Assembly: GCA_025963965.1 (NCBI GenBank)
Contig: JAOPZS010000134.1
Coordinates: forward strand, 35,450-99,449
DNA length: 64,000 bases
Reading direction: 5' to 3'
Source: Solirubrobacterales bacterium
GTDB taxonomy: Bacteria; Actinomycetota; Thermoleophilia; Solirubrobacterales; Solirubrobacteraceae
A program made the translations under genes and the position numbers. Below, piece by piece: positions 42,174-51,001 of the stretch (positions are counted from its first letter, which is position 1; every line of letters starts with the position of its first letter). The notes below the pieces were generated by a model, which saw nothing but the letters and a program-made list of their open reading frames with translations, ran no database searches and was not told where the DNA came from.

Positions 42174-42676
42174 TCAGGCCCCTCACTTGCGATCGGCGCG
42201 TCCCGCTCGGCCGCTTCGGCCACGATCAGCTCCATCAGCAGCGCGTCGTTCCAGCCCCCGCTCGGGTTGCGCTCGTACGCGTGCATCACGCCGACCGGCT
42301 CGAAGCCGCTCGCCCGGTAGGAGCGAATCGCCCGTTCGTTGCCGACGTTCGGGTCGAGCGTGAAGCGGTGGTGCCCCCTTCTCACGAAATGTTCGATCGC
42401 CAGGGCCAGCGCGCGCCGGCCCAGCCCCTGGCCGTGCAGGTGCGCGGTCAGGGCGATGTCGAAGGCGACGCTCGGATACCACGCGTAGGACTCCTCGTGG
42501 TACTCCAGCCAGCCGGACAGCTCGCCCGCGTGCTCGATCACCCAGCCGTGCTCGGGAACGAAGTCCGGCACCGGCCACCAGCGCATCACCTCGGGCTCGG
42601 CGAGCAGCCCCAGAAGCGCTGCCCGATCGCCCTCGCGGAATCCTCGCAGCGTCAGGTCGCCGTCGGCGAGCGCCAT
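42170..42676 (-). CDS. GNAT N-acetyltransferase (AAC(6')-like)
   Basis: 168 residues from ATG 42676. GNAT fold: LTLRGFREGDRAALLGLLAEPEVMRWW, motif A with FDIALTAHLHGQGLGRRALALAIEHF (acetyl-CoA pyrophosphate loop QGLGRR), then HRFTLDPNVGNERAIRSYRASGFEPVG (each in parts). The order and the ERNPSGGWNDALLMEL ending resemble aminoglycoside 6'-acetyltransferases and related enzymes. Substrate not assignable. It overlaps the amidotransferase gene. Confidence 0.85.
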   Translation of the reverse strand: MALADGDLTLRGFREGDRAALLGLLAEPEVMRWWPVPDFVPEHGWVIEHAGELSGWLEYHEESYAWYPSVAFDIALTAHLHGQGLGRRALALAIEHFVRRGHHRFTLDPNVGNERAIRSYRASGFEPVGVMHAYERNPSGGWNDALLMELIVAEAAERDAPIASEGPE

Positions 42677-42682
42677 CGGCGC

Positions 42683-42688
42683 AGCGTA
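42683..42688 (-). promoter_or_regulatory. -10 box TACGCT for leaderless GNAT mRNA
   Basis: On the minus strand TACGCT lies 6 nt before ATG 42676. It sits 3 bp from the divergent TACAGT box of the peptidase gene, forming a compact 26-bp divergent control region. Confidence 0.55.
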
Positions 42689-42690
42689 GC

Positions 42691-42696
42691 TACAGT
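42691..42696 (+). promoter_or_regulatory. -10 box TACAGT for leaderless peptidase mRNA
   Basis: TACAGT lies 6 nt before ATG 42703, in a gap too short for a leader plus ribosome-binding site. Confidence 0.55.
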
Positions 42697-42702
42697 CGCG
42701 AG

Positions 42703-43923
42703 ATGGCCTACGTCCCCGCCCCGGAGATCCTCGAGCGCTATGCCTCGGTGCTCGTCGAGTTCGCACTCGGCGGCGGCGAGGGCATCAAGGCCGGGGACGT
42801 CGTGCGCGTCAGCGCACCGGAGAGCGCCAAGCCGCTCTACCTCGAGCTGTGCAGGGCCGTGTGGCGCGCTCAGGGCAACGTCATCGGCGGCTACCACCCG
42901 GACGAGGAACAACGGGGCGGCGGATCGAAGGACTTCTTCGAGCTCGCCTCCGACGCGCAGCTCGCGCATTTCCCGGCGCGCTACATGCGCGGGCTGATCG
43001 ACGAGATGGATCATCAGGTCTCGGTCATAACCGATGCCGACCCGCACGCCCTGGAGCAGGTCGACCCTGCGCGGATCATGCGCCGCGGCGAGGCTCTGCG
43101 CACGATGATGGACTGGCGCGGGGAGAAGGAGAACGAGGGTCGCTTCAGCTGGACGCTCGGCCTGTACGGCACCGAGGCGATGGCCGCGGAGGCGGAGATC
43201 AGCCTCGAGCAGTACTGGCAGCAGATCATCCATGCGTGCTTCCTCGACGAGGAGGACCCGATCGCTCGCTGGCGGGAGGTGGGCCGGCGCCTGGAGCAGA
43301 CGCGCGAACGCCTCGACGCGCTCGAGATCGAACGGGTTCACGTGCAGGGGGAGGACGTGGACCTGTGGGTCACGCTCGGCGAGAGCCGCCGCTGGCTGGG
43401 CGGCCGCGGGCGCAACATCCCGAGCTTCGAGCTGTTCACCAGCCCCGACTGGCATGGCACGGAAGGCTGGATCCGCTTCAACCAGCCGCTGTACCGCTAC
43501 GGCAACCTCGTCAAGGGCATCAGCCTCTCCTTCGCGGACGGTCGCGTCACGAAGGCGAGCGCCGAGCAGAACGAGGCGGTCCTGAAGGAGATGATCGCCA
43601 CCGACGGCGCCGACCGCGTCGGGGAGTTCTCGCTCACCGACAAACGCTTCTCGCGGATCACGCGCTTCATGGCCCAGACGCTCTACGACGAGAACGTCGG
43701 CGGCCCGTTCGGAAACACCCACATCGCGCTTGGACGTGCCTATCAGGACGCCTACACGGGAGACCCGGCGGGAGTCGCGCCCGAGGAGTGGCAGCGGCTC
43801 GGCTTCAACGACTCGAGCGTGCACACCGACATAGTCTCCACGACCGACCGGGTCGTGACGGCGCAGCTGCGCGGTGGCGAGGAGCGCGTCATCTACCGCG
43901 ACGGGGAGTTCCAGCTGGACTGA
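42703..43923 (+). CDS. M29-family aminopeptidase (AmpS/PepS-like)
   Basis: 406 residues from ATG 42703. M29 thermophilic aminopeptidase family: GIKAGDVVRVSAPESAKPLYLELC at the N-terminal domain; metal-binding region with GRGRNIPSFELFTSPDWHGTEGWIRFNQPLY, GEFSLTDKRFSRITRFMAQTLYDENVGG and FGNTHIALGRAY (given in parts), ending NDSSVHTDIVS. The Glu/His/Tyr/Asp metal ligands of the family are present. A cytoplasmic zinc or cobalt enzyme removing N-terminal residues from peptides. Glutamate codons are nearly all GAG. Confidence 0.9.
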   Translation: MAYVPAPEILERYASVLVEFALGGGEGIKAGDVVRVSAPESAKPLYLELCRAVWRAQGNVIGGYHPDEEQRGGGSKDFFELASDAQLAHFPARYMRGLIDEMDHQVSVITDADPHALEQVDPARIMRRGEALRTMMDWRGEKENEGRFSWTLGLYGTEAMAAEAEISLEQYWQQIIHACFLDEEDPIARWREVGRRLEQTRERLDALEIERVHVQGEDVDLWVTLGESRRWLGGRGRNIPSFELFTSPDWHGTEGWIRFNQPLYRYGNLVKGISLSFADGRVTKASAEQNEAVLKEMIATDGADRVGEFSLTDKRFSRITRFMAQTLYDENVGGPFGNTHIALGRAYQDAYTGDPAGVAPEEWQRLGFNDSSVHTDIVSTTDRVVTAQLRGGEERVIYRDGEFQLD

Positions 43924-43928
43924 GGCGG

Positions 43929-43947
43929 CAGCCGCGCCGGGCGGCTG
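43929..43947 (+). terminator. Hairpin after the aminopeptidase gene
   Basis: Perfect 7-bp arms CAGCCGC/GCGGCTG around a GCCGG loop, 5 bp after the stop; a second small hairpin (GGCCG/CGGCC, 43952-43963) follows. Likely terminator, no T-tract. Confidence 0.45.
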
Positions 43948-44106
43948 GGACGGCCGAGCGGCCGGCCCCCGGGGACGCTGCCCCGTGGTATGTTCCGGCT
44001 CGATCAGAGGGAGGCCGCTCGGCGGGTGTGCGACGGCGATGGTCGACCGTCGCGAGCGCGATAACTCGGGCCTTCCTTGGAATGCGAAAGCAAGGAGATC
44101 CAAGGG

Positions 44107-44841
44107 ATGAGACGGACATCGATTGCGGTCGCTCTCGCGGCGGCCCTGTTTGCGCTGGTGGTGCTCGCCTCACCGGCCCTCGCAGTCAAAGAAAAACCGG
44201 TCTTCGGGAAGTTCAAGGCGTCGACGGCGGGCACCGTGCGTGGCATCGGCGAAGCCGGCGAAATGACGCTCGGTCCCTACAAGTTCGAAGAATGCGAAAA
44301 GGAACTTCACTCCGTGGGCACGGTCGTGATGGGCGAATCGGAAACCTTCTTCCAGGAAGTTCGGTTCTCCCACTGCGAAACGACGCGCAATGTCGGCGGC
44401 GGCCTCGAAGAAGCAATCGACGCGACGTTCACGCTGGGGATGGAATTCCACTCCAACGGCTCGCTCAAACTCGGGCCCTCGAGTGTCACGTTCGGCGCCA
44501 CCCACAGCCTCTGTGAAGTGACGATCCCGCCGCAATGGGTCCCGGCCGTGGCCGAAACGAAGGGCGAAGACAAACTCTTCGAAGACGCTACGTACTCCAC
44601 CGAAAAGGAAAAACTGGAAGGTGGCCCGGCCAAAAAATTCGGTGAATTCCGCGAACGCCTGGACATCGAATGGGAACTCAAAGGCATCGTCACAACGGTC
44701 AAACTGACGCCGGAATGCAAATACAAGGGCTCGCACATCAACGGCGCCGGCGAAGCCGAATTCTCCGGTGGCAAAATGGAAGGCGAACTCGAAGAAGTCA
44801 CGCTCAACAACGGCAACCTGAGCTTCATCCCGCCGGTCTGA
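44107..44841 (+). CDS. Orphan secreted protein with extreme GAA codon bias
   Basis: 244 residues from ATG 44107, with AAGGAG about 10 nt upstream. A Sec signal peptide (hydrophobic core ~7-22, cleavage near SPALA) precedes a ~218-residue mature domain with five cysteines or so, alternating beta-strand patterns ([32 protein letters not shown]) and no recognised motif. All 32 Glu codons, counted by eye, are GAA, whereas the preceding peptidase gene uses almost only GAG. A TATGTT box at 43989-43994 may be its -10. Function unknown; an extracellular beta-rich domain is all that can be said. Confidence 0.75.
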   Translation: MRRTSIAVALAAALFALVVLASPALAVKEKPVFGKFKASTAGTVRGIGEAGEMTLGPYKFEECEKELHSVGTVVMGESETFFQEVRFSHCETTRNVGGGLEEAIDATFTLGMEFHSNGSLKLGPSSVTFGATHSLCEVTIPPQWVPAVAETKGEDKLFEDATYSTEKEKLEGGPAKKFGEFRERLDIEWELKGIVTTVKLTPECKYKGSHINGAGEAEFSGGKMEGELEEVTLNNGNLSFIPPV

Positions 44842-44849
44842 CGCACCGA

Positions 44850-44879
44850 TCGGGCGCGGGGCACGGTCCCCGCGCCCGA
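44850..44879 (+). terminator. Strong hairpin terminator after the secreted protein gene
   Basis: 12-bp perfect stem (44850-44861 with 44868-44879; core CGGGCGCGGGG) and a 6-nt loop CACGGT, 8 bp after the stop. No T-tract, as is common for high-GC actinobacterial terminators. Confidence 0.65.
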
Positions 44880-44974
44880 CGGCGCAGCAGCGCTCCGGTG
44901 CGTGCGGCGGCCGGACAGGACGCGCGAGGCTTGCGGGTTCCGCGCCCCGGCCTAGGCCGGGGGTGGAGCCTGCT

Positions 44975-46939
44975 GTGACGGCGAGCAAGACTTCTCAGCG
45001 CTTTCGCGACCGGACCGAGGCCGGGCAACGGCTGGCCGAGCGGCTGCCGTCCTATGCGGGACGCCGCGACGTCGTCGTGCTGGGGCTGCCGCGAGGCGGC
45101 GTGCCGGTGGCGTTCGAGGTGGCACGGTCGCTCGATGCGCCGCTGGACGTGTTCCTCGTGCGAAAGCTCGGCGTTCCGGGTCATGAGGAACTCGCGCTGG
45201 GCGCAATCGCCTCGGGCGGCGTGCGTGTGCTCAACGAGCGGCTGATCGCGGCCCTCGACATTCCCCCGGAGGTGCTCGAAGCGATCGACGCGAGGGAGCG
45301 CCGCGAGCTCGAGCGCCGCGAGCGCGCCTACCGTGGCCGCCGTCCGCCGCCGGACATCGCCGGGAGGACTGTGATCGTCGTCGATGACGGCCTCGCGACC
45401 GGCTCGACGATGCTCGCGGCGATCGAGGCGCTGCGGGCCGAGGAGCCCGCGAGCGTCCTCGCCGCAGTTCCCGTCGCCGATCCCGACGTGTGCGAGCTGG
45501 TGCGCTCCGCCGCCGACGACGCTGTGTGCCTGAGGACCCCGCAGCCGCTCGGTGCCGTGGGCCTGTACTACGAGGACTTCTCCCAGACGACCGATGAGGA
45601 GGTCCGCGAGCTGCTCGGCGCGGCCCGGCCGCCGCCGCTCGCCCGCGCCGTCGAGGGCGCCCGCGAGCTGACCGGCGGCGACGCGGACTACGTCGCGCTG
45701 CTCGAGCGCGCCGCGGCGGCGCGCTTCGTGCTGATCGGCGAGGCCTCGCATGGCACGCACGAGTTCTATCGCGACCGTGCCGAGATCACCAAGCGCCTGA
45801 TCGCCGAGCAGTCGATCGGCGCGGTCGCCGTCGAGGCCGACTGGCCCGACGCCTACAGGGTCAACCGCTTCGTCCGCGGCGAGGCCTCCGACCGGGAGGC
45901 CGAGCAGGCGCTCTCCGACTTCGAGCGGTTCCCCGGCTGGATGTGGCGCAACACCGTCGTCGCCGAGTTCGTGCGGTGGCTGCGCGACTGGAACGGGCGC
46001 CTGCCCGCCGGCCGGCCGAAGGTCGGCTTCTACGGCCTCGATCTATACAGCCTGCACCGCTCGATGGACGCCGTGATCGACTACCTCGACCACGTCGATC
46101 CCGGTGCGGCACGGCGAGCACGGGAGCGCTACGCGTGCTTCGACCACTTCGGGCGCGATCCGCAGGTCTACGCCTACGAGGCAGGCATCGGCGGTGCCGA
46201 GTCATGCGAGCAGCAGGCCGTCGAGCAGCTCGTCGAGCTGCAGCGCATGGCCGCGGAGCAGGACGCCTCGGGCGCCGCCCGCGCCCCCGACGACGAGCTG
46301 TTCTTCGCCGAGCAGAATGCTCGTCTGGCGCTGAGCGCCGAGCGGTACTACCGGGCGATGTTCCGTGGCGGCGTCGAGAGCTGGAACCTCCGCGATCGGC
46401 ACATGGCTGAGACTCTCGAGGCACTCGCCGCCCACCTGCAGGCCCGCCAGGGGACGCCGAGGATCGCCGTGTGGGAGCACAACTCCCATCTCGGTGACAA
46501 CCGTGCGACCGAGCTCGGCCAGACCGGCCAGCTGAACGTCGGCCAGCTCGTCCGCGAGAAGCACGCCGGGGAGACGCTGCTCGTCGGCTTCTCGACCTAC
46601 AGCGGCACCGTCACGGCCGCCTCGGACTGGGGTGGCGCGGCGGAGCGCAAGCGCGTTCGCCCGGCGCTGCCGGGGAGCTGGGAGGAGCTCTTCCACGAGC
46701 AGGCGCCGGGTGCCGCCCTGATCGACACGGCTCGGCTTCACGGCCGGCGGCTCGAGCGCGCGATCGGCGTCATCTACCGACCCGAGACCGAGCGCATCTC
46801 GCACTACTTCCACGCGCGCCTCGCCGAGCAGTTCGACGCCGTCATCCACTTCGACGAGACGCACGCGCTCGAGCCGCTCGAGCCGAGCGAGCTGTGGCAG
46901 CAGGGCGAGGTGCCCGAGACCTACCCGTTCGGGGTGTGA
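44975..46939 (+). CDS. Phosphoribosyltransferase-erythromycin esterase fusion
   Basis: 654 residues from GTG 44975, preceded by GGAG with 6-nt spacing (GTG 44963 is an alternative). N-terminal PRTase-like domain (1-~215) with [16 protein letters not shown] and the PRPP-loop motif [15 protein letters not shown]-terminal erythromycin-esterase domain (~230-654) with [49 protein letters not shown] and WEHNSHLGD (His/Glu active-site residues of EreA/EreB relatives). The same domain pairing is known in mycobacterial Rv2030c of the dormancy regulon. Reaction unknown; macrolide hydrolysis should not be assumed. Confidence 0.9.
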   Translation: MTASKTSQRFRDRTEAGQRLAERLPSYAGRRDVVVLGLPRGGVPVAFEVARSLDAPLDVFLVRKLGVPGHEELALGAIASGGVRVLNERLIAALDIPPEVLEAIDARERRELERRERAYRGRRPPPDIAGRTVIVVDDGLATGSTMLAAIEALRAEEPASVLAAVPVADPDVCELVRSAADDAVCLRTPQPLGAVGLYYEDFSQTTDEEVRELLGAARPPPLARAVEGARELTGGDADYVALLERAAAARFVLIGEASHGTHEFYRDRAEITKRLIAEQSIGAVAVEADWPDAYRVNRFVRGEASDREAEQALSDFERFPGWMWRNTVVAEFVRWLRDWNGRLPAGRPKVGFYGLDLYSLHRSMDAVIDYLDHVDPGAARRARERYACFDHFGRDPQVYAYEAGIGGAESCEQQAVEQLVELQRMAAEQDASGAARAPDDELFFAEQNARLALSAERYYRAMFRGGVESWNLRDRHMAETLEALAAHLQARQGTPRIAVWEHNSHLGDNRATELGQTGQLNVGQLVREKHAGETLLVGFSTYSGTVTAASDWGGAAERKRVRPALPGSWEELFHEQAPGAALIDTARLHGRRLERAIGVIYRPETERISHYFHARLAEQFDAVIHFDETHALEPLEPSELWQQGEVPETYPFGV

Positions 46940-47055
46940 CGCCCGGGGTCCGTCTCGCGCTCGGCCCCGATCCCGGCGCGCGCGTGGCCGAAGCGGCGAG
47001 CGAAGCCGCATGACGATTCAGAACGGGCGTGCGCGGGTATAGACGTGGCATTCCA

Positions 47056-47114
47056 GCCGGCCCGACCAGGGAGCGGGCCGGCAAATGATCGAGATTCCGC
47101 GCGTGCGTGCGGAA
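47056..47114 (+). promoter_or_regulatory. Two hairpins in the 5' region of the CocE-type hydrolase gene
   Basis: A 9-bp perfect inverted repeat (GCCGGCCCG at 47056-47064 with 47074-47082) and a 6-bp one (TTCCGC/GCGGAA, 47095-47114) lie between a TATAGA box (47038-47043) and the start codon. The second hairpin ends next to the GGGGGAG ribosome-binding site. They may terminate upstream transcription, act as operators, or control translation. Confidence 0.45.
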
Positions 47115-47131
47115 CGGGGGAGAGTCGCCAC

Positions 47132-49537
47132 GTGCTGAATCGAGCGAGCGTAGATCGTCGGGTCGTGAGCCGAGGGGGAGAGAGCCATCGCAAGCCACGC
47201 CGTTCACGGGCGCGGATCAGCGTCGTCTCGACCTTCGTGGCGCTGGCTGTTTCGCTGGTGGCGGCCACGAGCGCGTCCGCGTTCACCACCCAGGGGAGCG
47301 TGAAGCAGGTGGACGTCACCGGCTTGGCCCCGAACGCACAGGCGTCTCTGCTGAGCTCCAAGGGCACAACCGTCTACACGCAGAACGCCGACTCGCTCGG
47401 AGGACTGCTGTTCCGGAACGTGGCTCCGGGCGCCGGCTACCGGGTTCGCACCTCCACGGGCGAAACGTCTGGGAAGATCACCGTGCACTCCGATGCCGCG
47501 GCGCCTTGGGACTCGAGCGTCTACAACCAGTCGATCCCAGACAACGGATACACGTATCTGACGACGCGGGACGGCACGCAGCTCGCCATCACCGTCCACC
47601 CGCCGAGCAGCCCGGCGGGCGAGCCCGGCGTCCCGTCGAGCTTCCACTTTCCGACCTTCCCGCAGCCCGGCGTGCCGACGCCGAGCTACGCGCCGCCGTA
47701 TCCGACGCTGATCGAGTACTCGGGCTACGGGTATGCGGACCCGGCCGGCCCGGAAAGCGGCATCGCCGTGCTCGCCAACCTGATGGGCTTCGCCGTGGTC
47801 GATGTGAACATGCGCGGCACCGGCTGCTCGGGCGGCGCCTTCGACTTCTTCGAGTCGCTGCAGAACCTCGACGGCTACGACGTGATCGAGACGATCGCCC
47901 AGCAGCCGTGGGTCCTCAACCACAAGGTGGGCATGCTCGGCATCTCCTACGGGGGGATCAGCCAGCTGTTCACGGCGCAGCTCCGGCCACCCGACCTCGC
48001 AGCGATCGCGCCTCTGTCGGTGATCGACGCGACGGCGACGACCCTCTACCCAGGCGGCATCCGCAACGACGGTTTCGCCGTCGCATGGGCCGAACAGCGC
48101 CAGCAGAACGCCGAACCGGCAAGTCCCGGCCACGGGCAGGCGTGGGCGACCAAGCAGATCGAAGAAGGCGATCAGACGTGTGCGGCCAACCAGGCGCTGC
48201 ATGGCGAGGCCGCGAACCTGATGGAAAAGATCGAAGCGAACTCGACCTACAACCCGTCTGTGGCCGATTCGCTGGACCCGGTCACGTTCGTCAAGAAGAT
48301 CAATGTGCCGACGTTCATGGCCTGCCAGTGGGAGGACGAGCAGACCGGCGGCCACTGCGCCGATCTGGCCCAGCACTTCACCGGCACGAGCCGCAAGTGG
48401 TTCACGTTCACCAACGGCGCTCACATCGACTCGCTCGATCCAGCGACGTACAACCGCTTCTACGACTTCTTGGAGCTGTACGTCGCCCATCAGGCGCCGA
48501 TCGTCAACCAGGCGGTGCCCCGCGCCGCCGCCCCGGTCGTCTACCAATCCGCGATGGGGCTCCCCCAGAGCGAGCTCGTCACGCTTCCACCGGATCCGAT
48601 CCAGTTGCAGCCGACCTACGAATCGGCCCTGGCCGCGTTCGAAGCGCTGCCGCCGATCCGGGTGCTGTTCGACAACGGCGCCGGGACCTCGCCCACGGGC
48701 AGCACGACCGCCGGCGATCCCTACCCCGGGTTCGAACAGTCGTTCTCCAAGTTCCCGATCCCCGGCACGAAGGCCAAGTCCTGGTACTTCGGCCCGGGGG
48801 GCACGCTGAACGAGCAGCAGCCGACGGCTGAAGGGGTCGACTCCTACACCTCGGATGCGAATGCCCTGCCGCTGACGGATTACTCGAACAACACAGGCGG
48901 TGGCGGCCTCTGGGGCAACGCGTCCCAGTGGGAATACAACTGGGCGCAGGCTCCGGCAGGCTCCGCCGTGTCCTACGTGTCGGCTCCGCTCACGAGTGAC
49001 ACCACCGCGATCGGCGGCGGCGCAGTCCATCTCTGGGTGAAGTCCTCAACTCCGGACGTCGACCTGCAGGCGACCGTCAGCGAGGTGCGTCCGGACGGCA
49101 ACGAGACGTTCGTGCAGAACGGCTGGATTCGGGCGAGCGAGCGCAAGCTGGCGACCAGCTCGAAGAACATCTTCAAGCAGAAGCCCACGCTGCTCCAACC
49201 GATTCCGACGCTGCTCGCATCCGACGCGGAACCGATGCCGACGAACGAATTCGTCCCGGTCGTCCTACCGCTCTACTTCCAGGGTCACGCCTACCGCACG
49301 GGGTCGCGGATCAGGGTCACGATCGCCGCGCCCAACGGGACACAGCCGATCTGGTCGTTCGGGCACACAGAGCCCGGCACGACCGCGGCGGAGTCGATCG
49401 CGTTCTCGCCCAGCATGCCGTCGAGCCTGGTCCTCCCGATCGTGCCCGGCGTCGGCGTGCCGACAGCCCTGCCCCCATGCCCGAGCCTGCGCAACGAGCC
49501 CTGCCGGCCCTACCAGGCAATCGTCAACGGCGGCTGA
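47132..49537 (+). CDS. Secreted CocE/NonD (X-Pro dipeptidyl-peptidase S15-like) hydrolase
   Basis: 801 residues from GTG 47132 (GGGGGAG 9 nt upstream); GTG 47165 is an alternative start. Signal peptide with basic n-region and hydrophobic core near 31-48, ending SASAF. Catalytic alpha/beta domain: MRGTGCSGGAFD, nucleophile Ser272 in GISYGGISQ, acid near FMACQWEDEQTGG and His in FTNGAHIDSL. A C-terminal jelly-roll domain (from ~580) has VSAPLTSDTTAIGG and LPLYFQGHAYRTGSRIRV. The family hydrolyses acyl or peptide bonds after proline, or esters. A second secreted member lies at 51002-54214. Substrate unknown. Confidence 0.88.
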   Translation: MLNRASVDRRVVSRGGESHRKPRRSRARISVVSTFVALAVSLVAATSASAFTTQGSVKQVDVTGLAPNAQASLLSSKGTTVYTQNADSLGGLLFRNVAPGAGYRVRTSTGETSGKITVHSDAAAPWDSSVYNQSIPDNGYTYLTTRDGTQLAITVHPPSSPAGEPGVPSSFHFPTFPQPGVPTPSYAPPYPTLIEYSGYGYADPAGPESGIAVLANLMGFAVVDVNMRGTGCSGGAFDFFESLQNLDGYDVIETIAQQPWVLNHKVGMLGISYGGISQLFTAQLRPPDLAAIAPLSVIDATATTLYPGGIRNDGFAVAWAEQRQQNAEPASPGHGQAWATKQIEEGDQTCAANQALHGEAANLMEKIEANSTYNPSVADSLDPVTFVKKINVPTFMACQWEDEQTGGHCADLAQHFTGTSRKWFTFTNGAHIDSLDPATYNRFYDFLELYVAHQAPIVNQAVPRAAAPVVYQSAMGLPQSELVTLPPDPIQLQPTYESALAAFEALPPIRVLFDNGAGTSPTGSTTAGDPYPGFEQSFSKFPIPGTKAKSWYFGPGGTLNEQQPTAEGVDSYTSDANALPLTDYSNNTGGGGLWGNASQWEYNWAQAPAGSAVSYVSAPLTSDTTAIGGGAVHLWVKSSTPDVDLQATVSEVRPDGNETFVQNGWIRASERKLATSSKNIFKQKPTLLQPIPTLLASDAEPMPTNEFVPVVLPLYFQGHAYRTGSRIRVTIAAPNGTQPIWSFGHTEPGTTAAESIAFSPSMPSSLVLPIVPGVGVPTALPPCPSLRNEPCRPYQAIVNGG

Positions 49538-49557
49538 CGCCACACGCAAGGACCTTC

Positions 49558-49633
<76 letters not shown>

Positions 49634-49722
49634 GTGTCGGCCGCCTCGCGGCGACAACCTGCGGTGCCTGAAGTCTAGTCGCCGAACGTGTTCAGGCGGG
49701 CCGAGTATGGTTTGCCTGCGGC

Positions 49723-50199
49723 ATGGGATTGCTCGACGAGGCCATACGCGACCACCTGGAGCTCAAGCGCCGCCGTGGCGCCGACCCCAGCGAGATCGCC
49801 CGCGCCGAGCGCGAGGCGCTCGAGCCCGTCTTCCCCGACGAGCCGCGTCCGGCGGCGCTGGACGGCGAGCCTCGGGCTGTGCTCAGCGACGATGCGCCGC
49901 CGCAGGGCGATCCGCTCGCCGAAGCCGCCGCGTCCGACCCTGAGGAGCCGCCGTCCCAGCCGGGCGGCGCACCCGGGCTCTCAAGCCTTGGACAGGAGAC
50001 AGCCGAGCTCGACATGGAGGCCGTGCTCGAGCAGGACGCTCCGCTCGGCGCGGGCGACGACGCGGCCCCGTCAGCCGTCGCACCGGTGCGAGCCGAGGCA
50101 GCCGCCGAGGATGAGCCGCTCGAATGGGAGATGCCCGGCCGCTCCGCTGAGCCGCCTCCGGAGCCGCTGCCCGGGCAGGAGCGCCTCTCCTTCGAGTAG
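49723..50199 (+). CDS. Acidic Pro/Ala/Glu-rich protein of unknown function
   Basis: 158 residues from ATG 49723. The first ~25 residues (MGLLDEAIRDHLELKRRRGADP) form a likely amphipathic helix and look conserved-type; the remainder is Asp/Glu/Pro/Ala-rich and probably disordered, ending ERLSFE. No domain recognised. GAG dominates the glutamate codons, so it is probably cytoplasmic. A TATGGT box lies 11 nt before the ATG. Confidence 0.65.
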   Translation: MGLLDEAIRDHLELKRRRGADPSEIARAEREALEPVFPDEPRPAALDGEPRAVLSDDAPPQGDPLAEAAASDPEEPPSQPGGAPGLSSLGQETAELDMEAVLEQDAPLGAGDDAAPSAVAPVRAEAAAEDEPLEWEMPGRSAEPPPEPLPGQERLSFE

Positions 50200-50211
50200 C
50201 ACTCGACCGTC

Positions 50212-50232
50212 CTGCCCCGCGCGACAGGGCAG
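50212..50232. terminator. Weak hairpin between convergent genes
   Basis: CTGCCC/GGGCAG 6-bp arms with a 9-nt loop in the 39-bp gap between the acidic-protein and TetR genes. Confidence 0.3.
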
Positions 50233-50238
50233 CAAGCG

Positions 50239-50910
50239 TCAGGGAGCGATATCCGGCTGAGGCCGGGAAGTCGCGCCTTCGAAAAGCAGCCGCGCCAGCT
50301 CCTGAACGGCCGCTGCTCGCTCGTCCACGCAGTCCAGGCGTCCCTGCAGCGCGTACTCGTGCACGTAGGCCTCAGCCGTCAGCAGGATCGCCGCGTAGGC
50401 CGCCTCGTCGAGCTCGACTCGGTCGCCCGAGCGGGCGGCCAGCACGGCGACGCCCGCGAGCGTGCGGGTCCAGTCCTCGAGCGCCTGGCCCCGCGCCTCG
50501 AGGGCGCGCCGGCCGGCGCGGTGGACCTCGACGACCGTGGTCACCGCCACCTCCGGGTGATCGGCCATCCAGCGAAAGTACGCGCCGATCCCGGCGGCGA
50601 GCTTCTCGCGCCAGCCCTCGACCGCCGCCGCCGCCTCGAGCGACGCGCCGATCCGCGCCCTGGTCATCTGCCCATATGTCTCCAGAAAGCAGGCTTCCTT
50701 GTCGGCGAAGTGCTTGTAGAAGACCGTCCGCGACGTGCGCGCCACGCGCACCACGTCGGCGATCGTCGTCTCGACGTACCCCTGCCCGCTGACGCAGAGG
50801 CCCATCGCGCGCAACAGTCGCTCCCGCTGACGCGCGCTGACCTCTTCCGGATCGAGCGTGTGGCGTCCCGCCGGGATCAGGAGCTCGTCATTGATCTTGA
50901 CAGAGTCCAT
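50239..50910 (-). CDS. TetR-family transcriptional regulator
   Basis: 223 residues from ATG 50910. N-terminal helix-turn-helix domain: RQRERLLRAMGLCVSGQGYVETTIADVVRVARTSRTVFYKHFADKEACFLE (in parts), the TetR signature, at about 27-75. The C-terminal ligand domain is helical and not assignable to a named subfamily. It is divergent from the secreted hydrolase at 51002; that gene's promoter overlaps the first codons of this one, and inverted repeats lie between them. It probably represses the hydrolase and itself in response to a small ligand. Confidence 0.9.
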   Translation of the reverse strand: MDSVKINDELLIPAGRHTLDPEEVSARQRERLLRAMGLCVSGQGYVETTIADVVRVARTSRTVFYKHFADKEACFLETYGQMTRARIGASLEAAAAVEGWREKLAAGIGAYFRWMADHPEVAVTTVVEVHRAGRRALEARGQALEDWTRTLAGVAVLAARSGDRVELDEAAYAAILLTAEAYVHEYALQGRLDCVDERAAAVQELARLLFEGATSRPQPDIAP

Positions 50911-50925
50911 GTCGTCGAGTATAGA
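50897..50925 (+). promoter_or_regulatory. Sigma-70-type promoter of the secreted hydrolase gene
   Basis: TTGACA (50897-50902), exactly 17 bp spacer, TATAGA (50920-50925). This is the best consensus promoter in the window. It points to the gene at 51002, with a predicted start near 50932 and a ~70-nt leader. Confidence 0.7.
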
Positions 50926-50926
50926 A

Positions 50927-50972
50927 TACGCCTGCGTACACGGAGGAGTACGCCTCAGTACTCACTGAGGCG
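50927..50972. promoter_or_regulatory. Likely TetR operators between divergent genes
   Basis: An inverted repeat TACGC-CT-GCGTA (50927-50938) overlaps the predicted transcription start. A perfect 9-bp inverted repeat CGCCTCAGT/ACTGAGGCG with a 4-bp spacer lies at 50951-50972. TACGCCT occurs in both. The positions fit repression of the 51002 gene; the second repeat would also form an RNA hairpin in the leader. Confidence 0.6.
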
Positions 50973-51001
50973 GCGAGGGGATCGATCAGAGGAGTGAGGG
51001 A

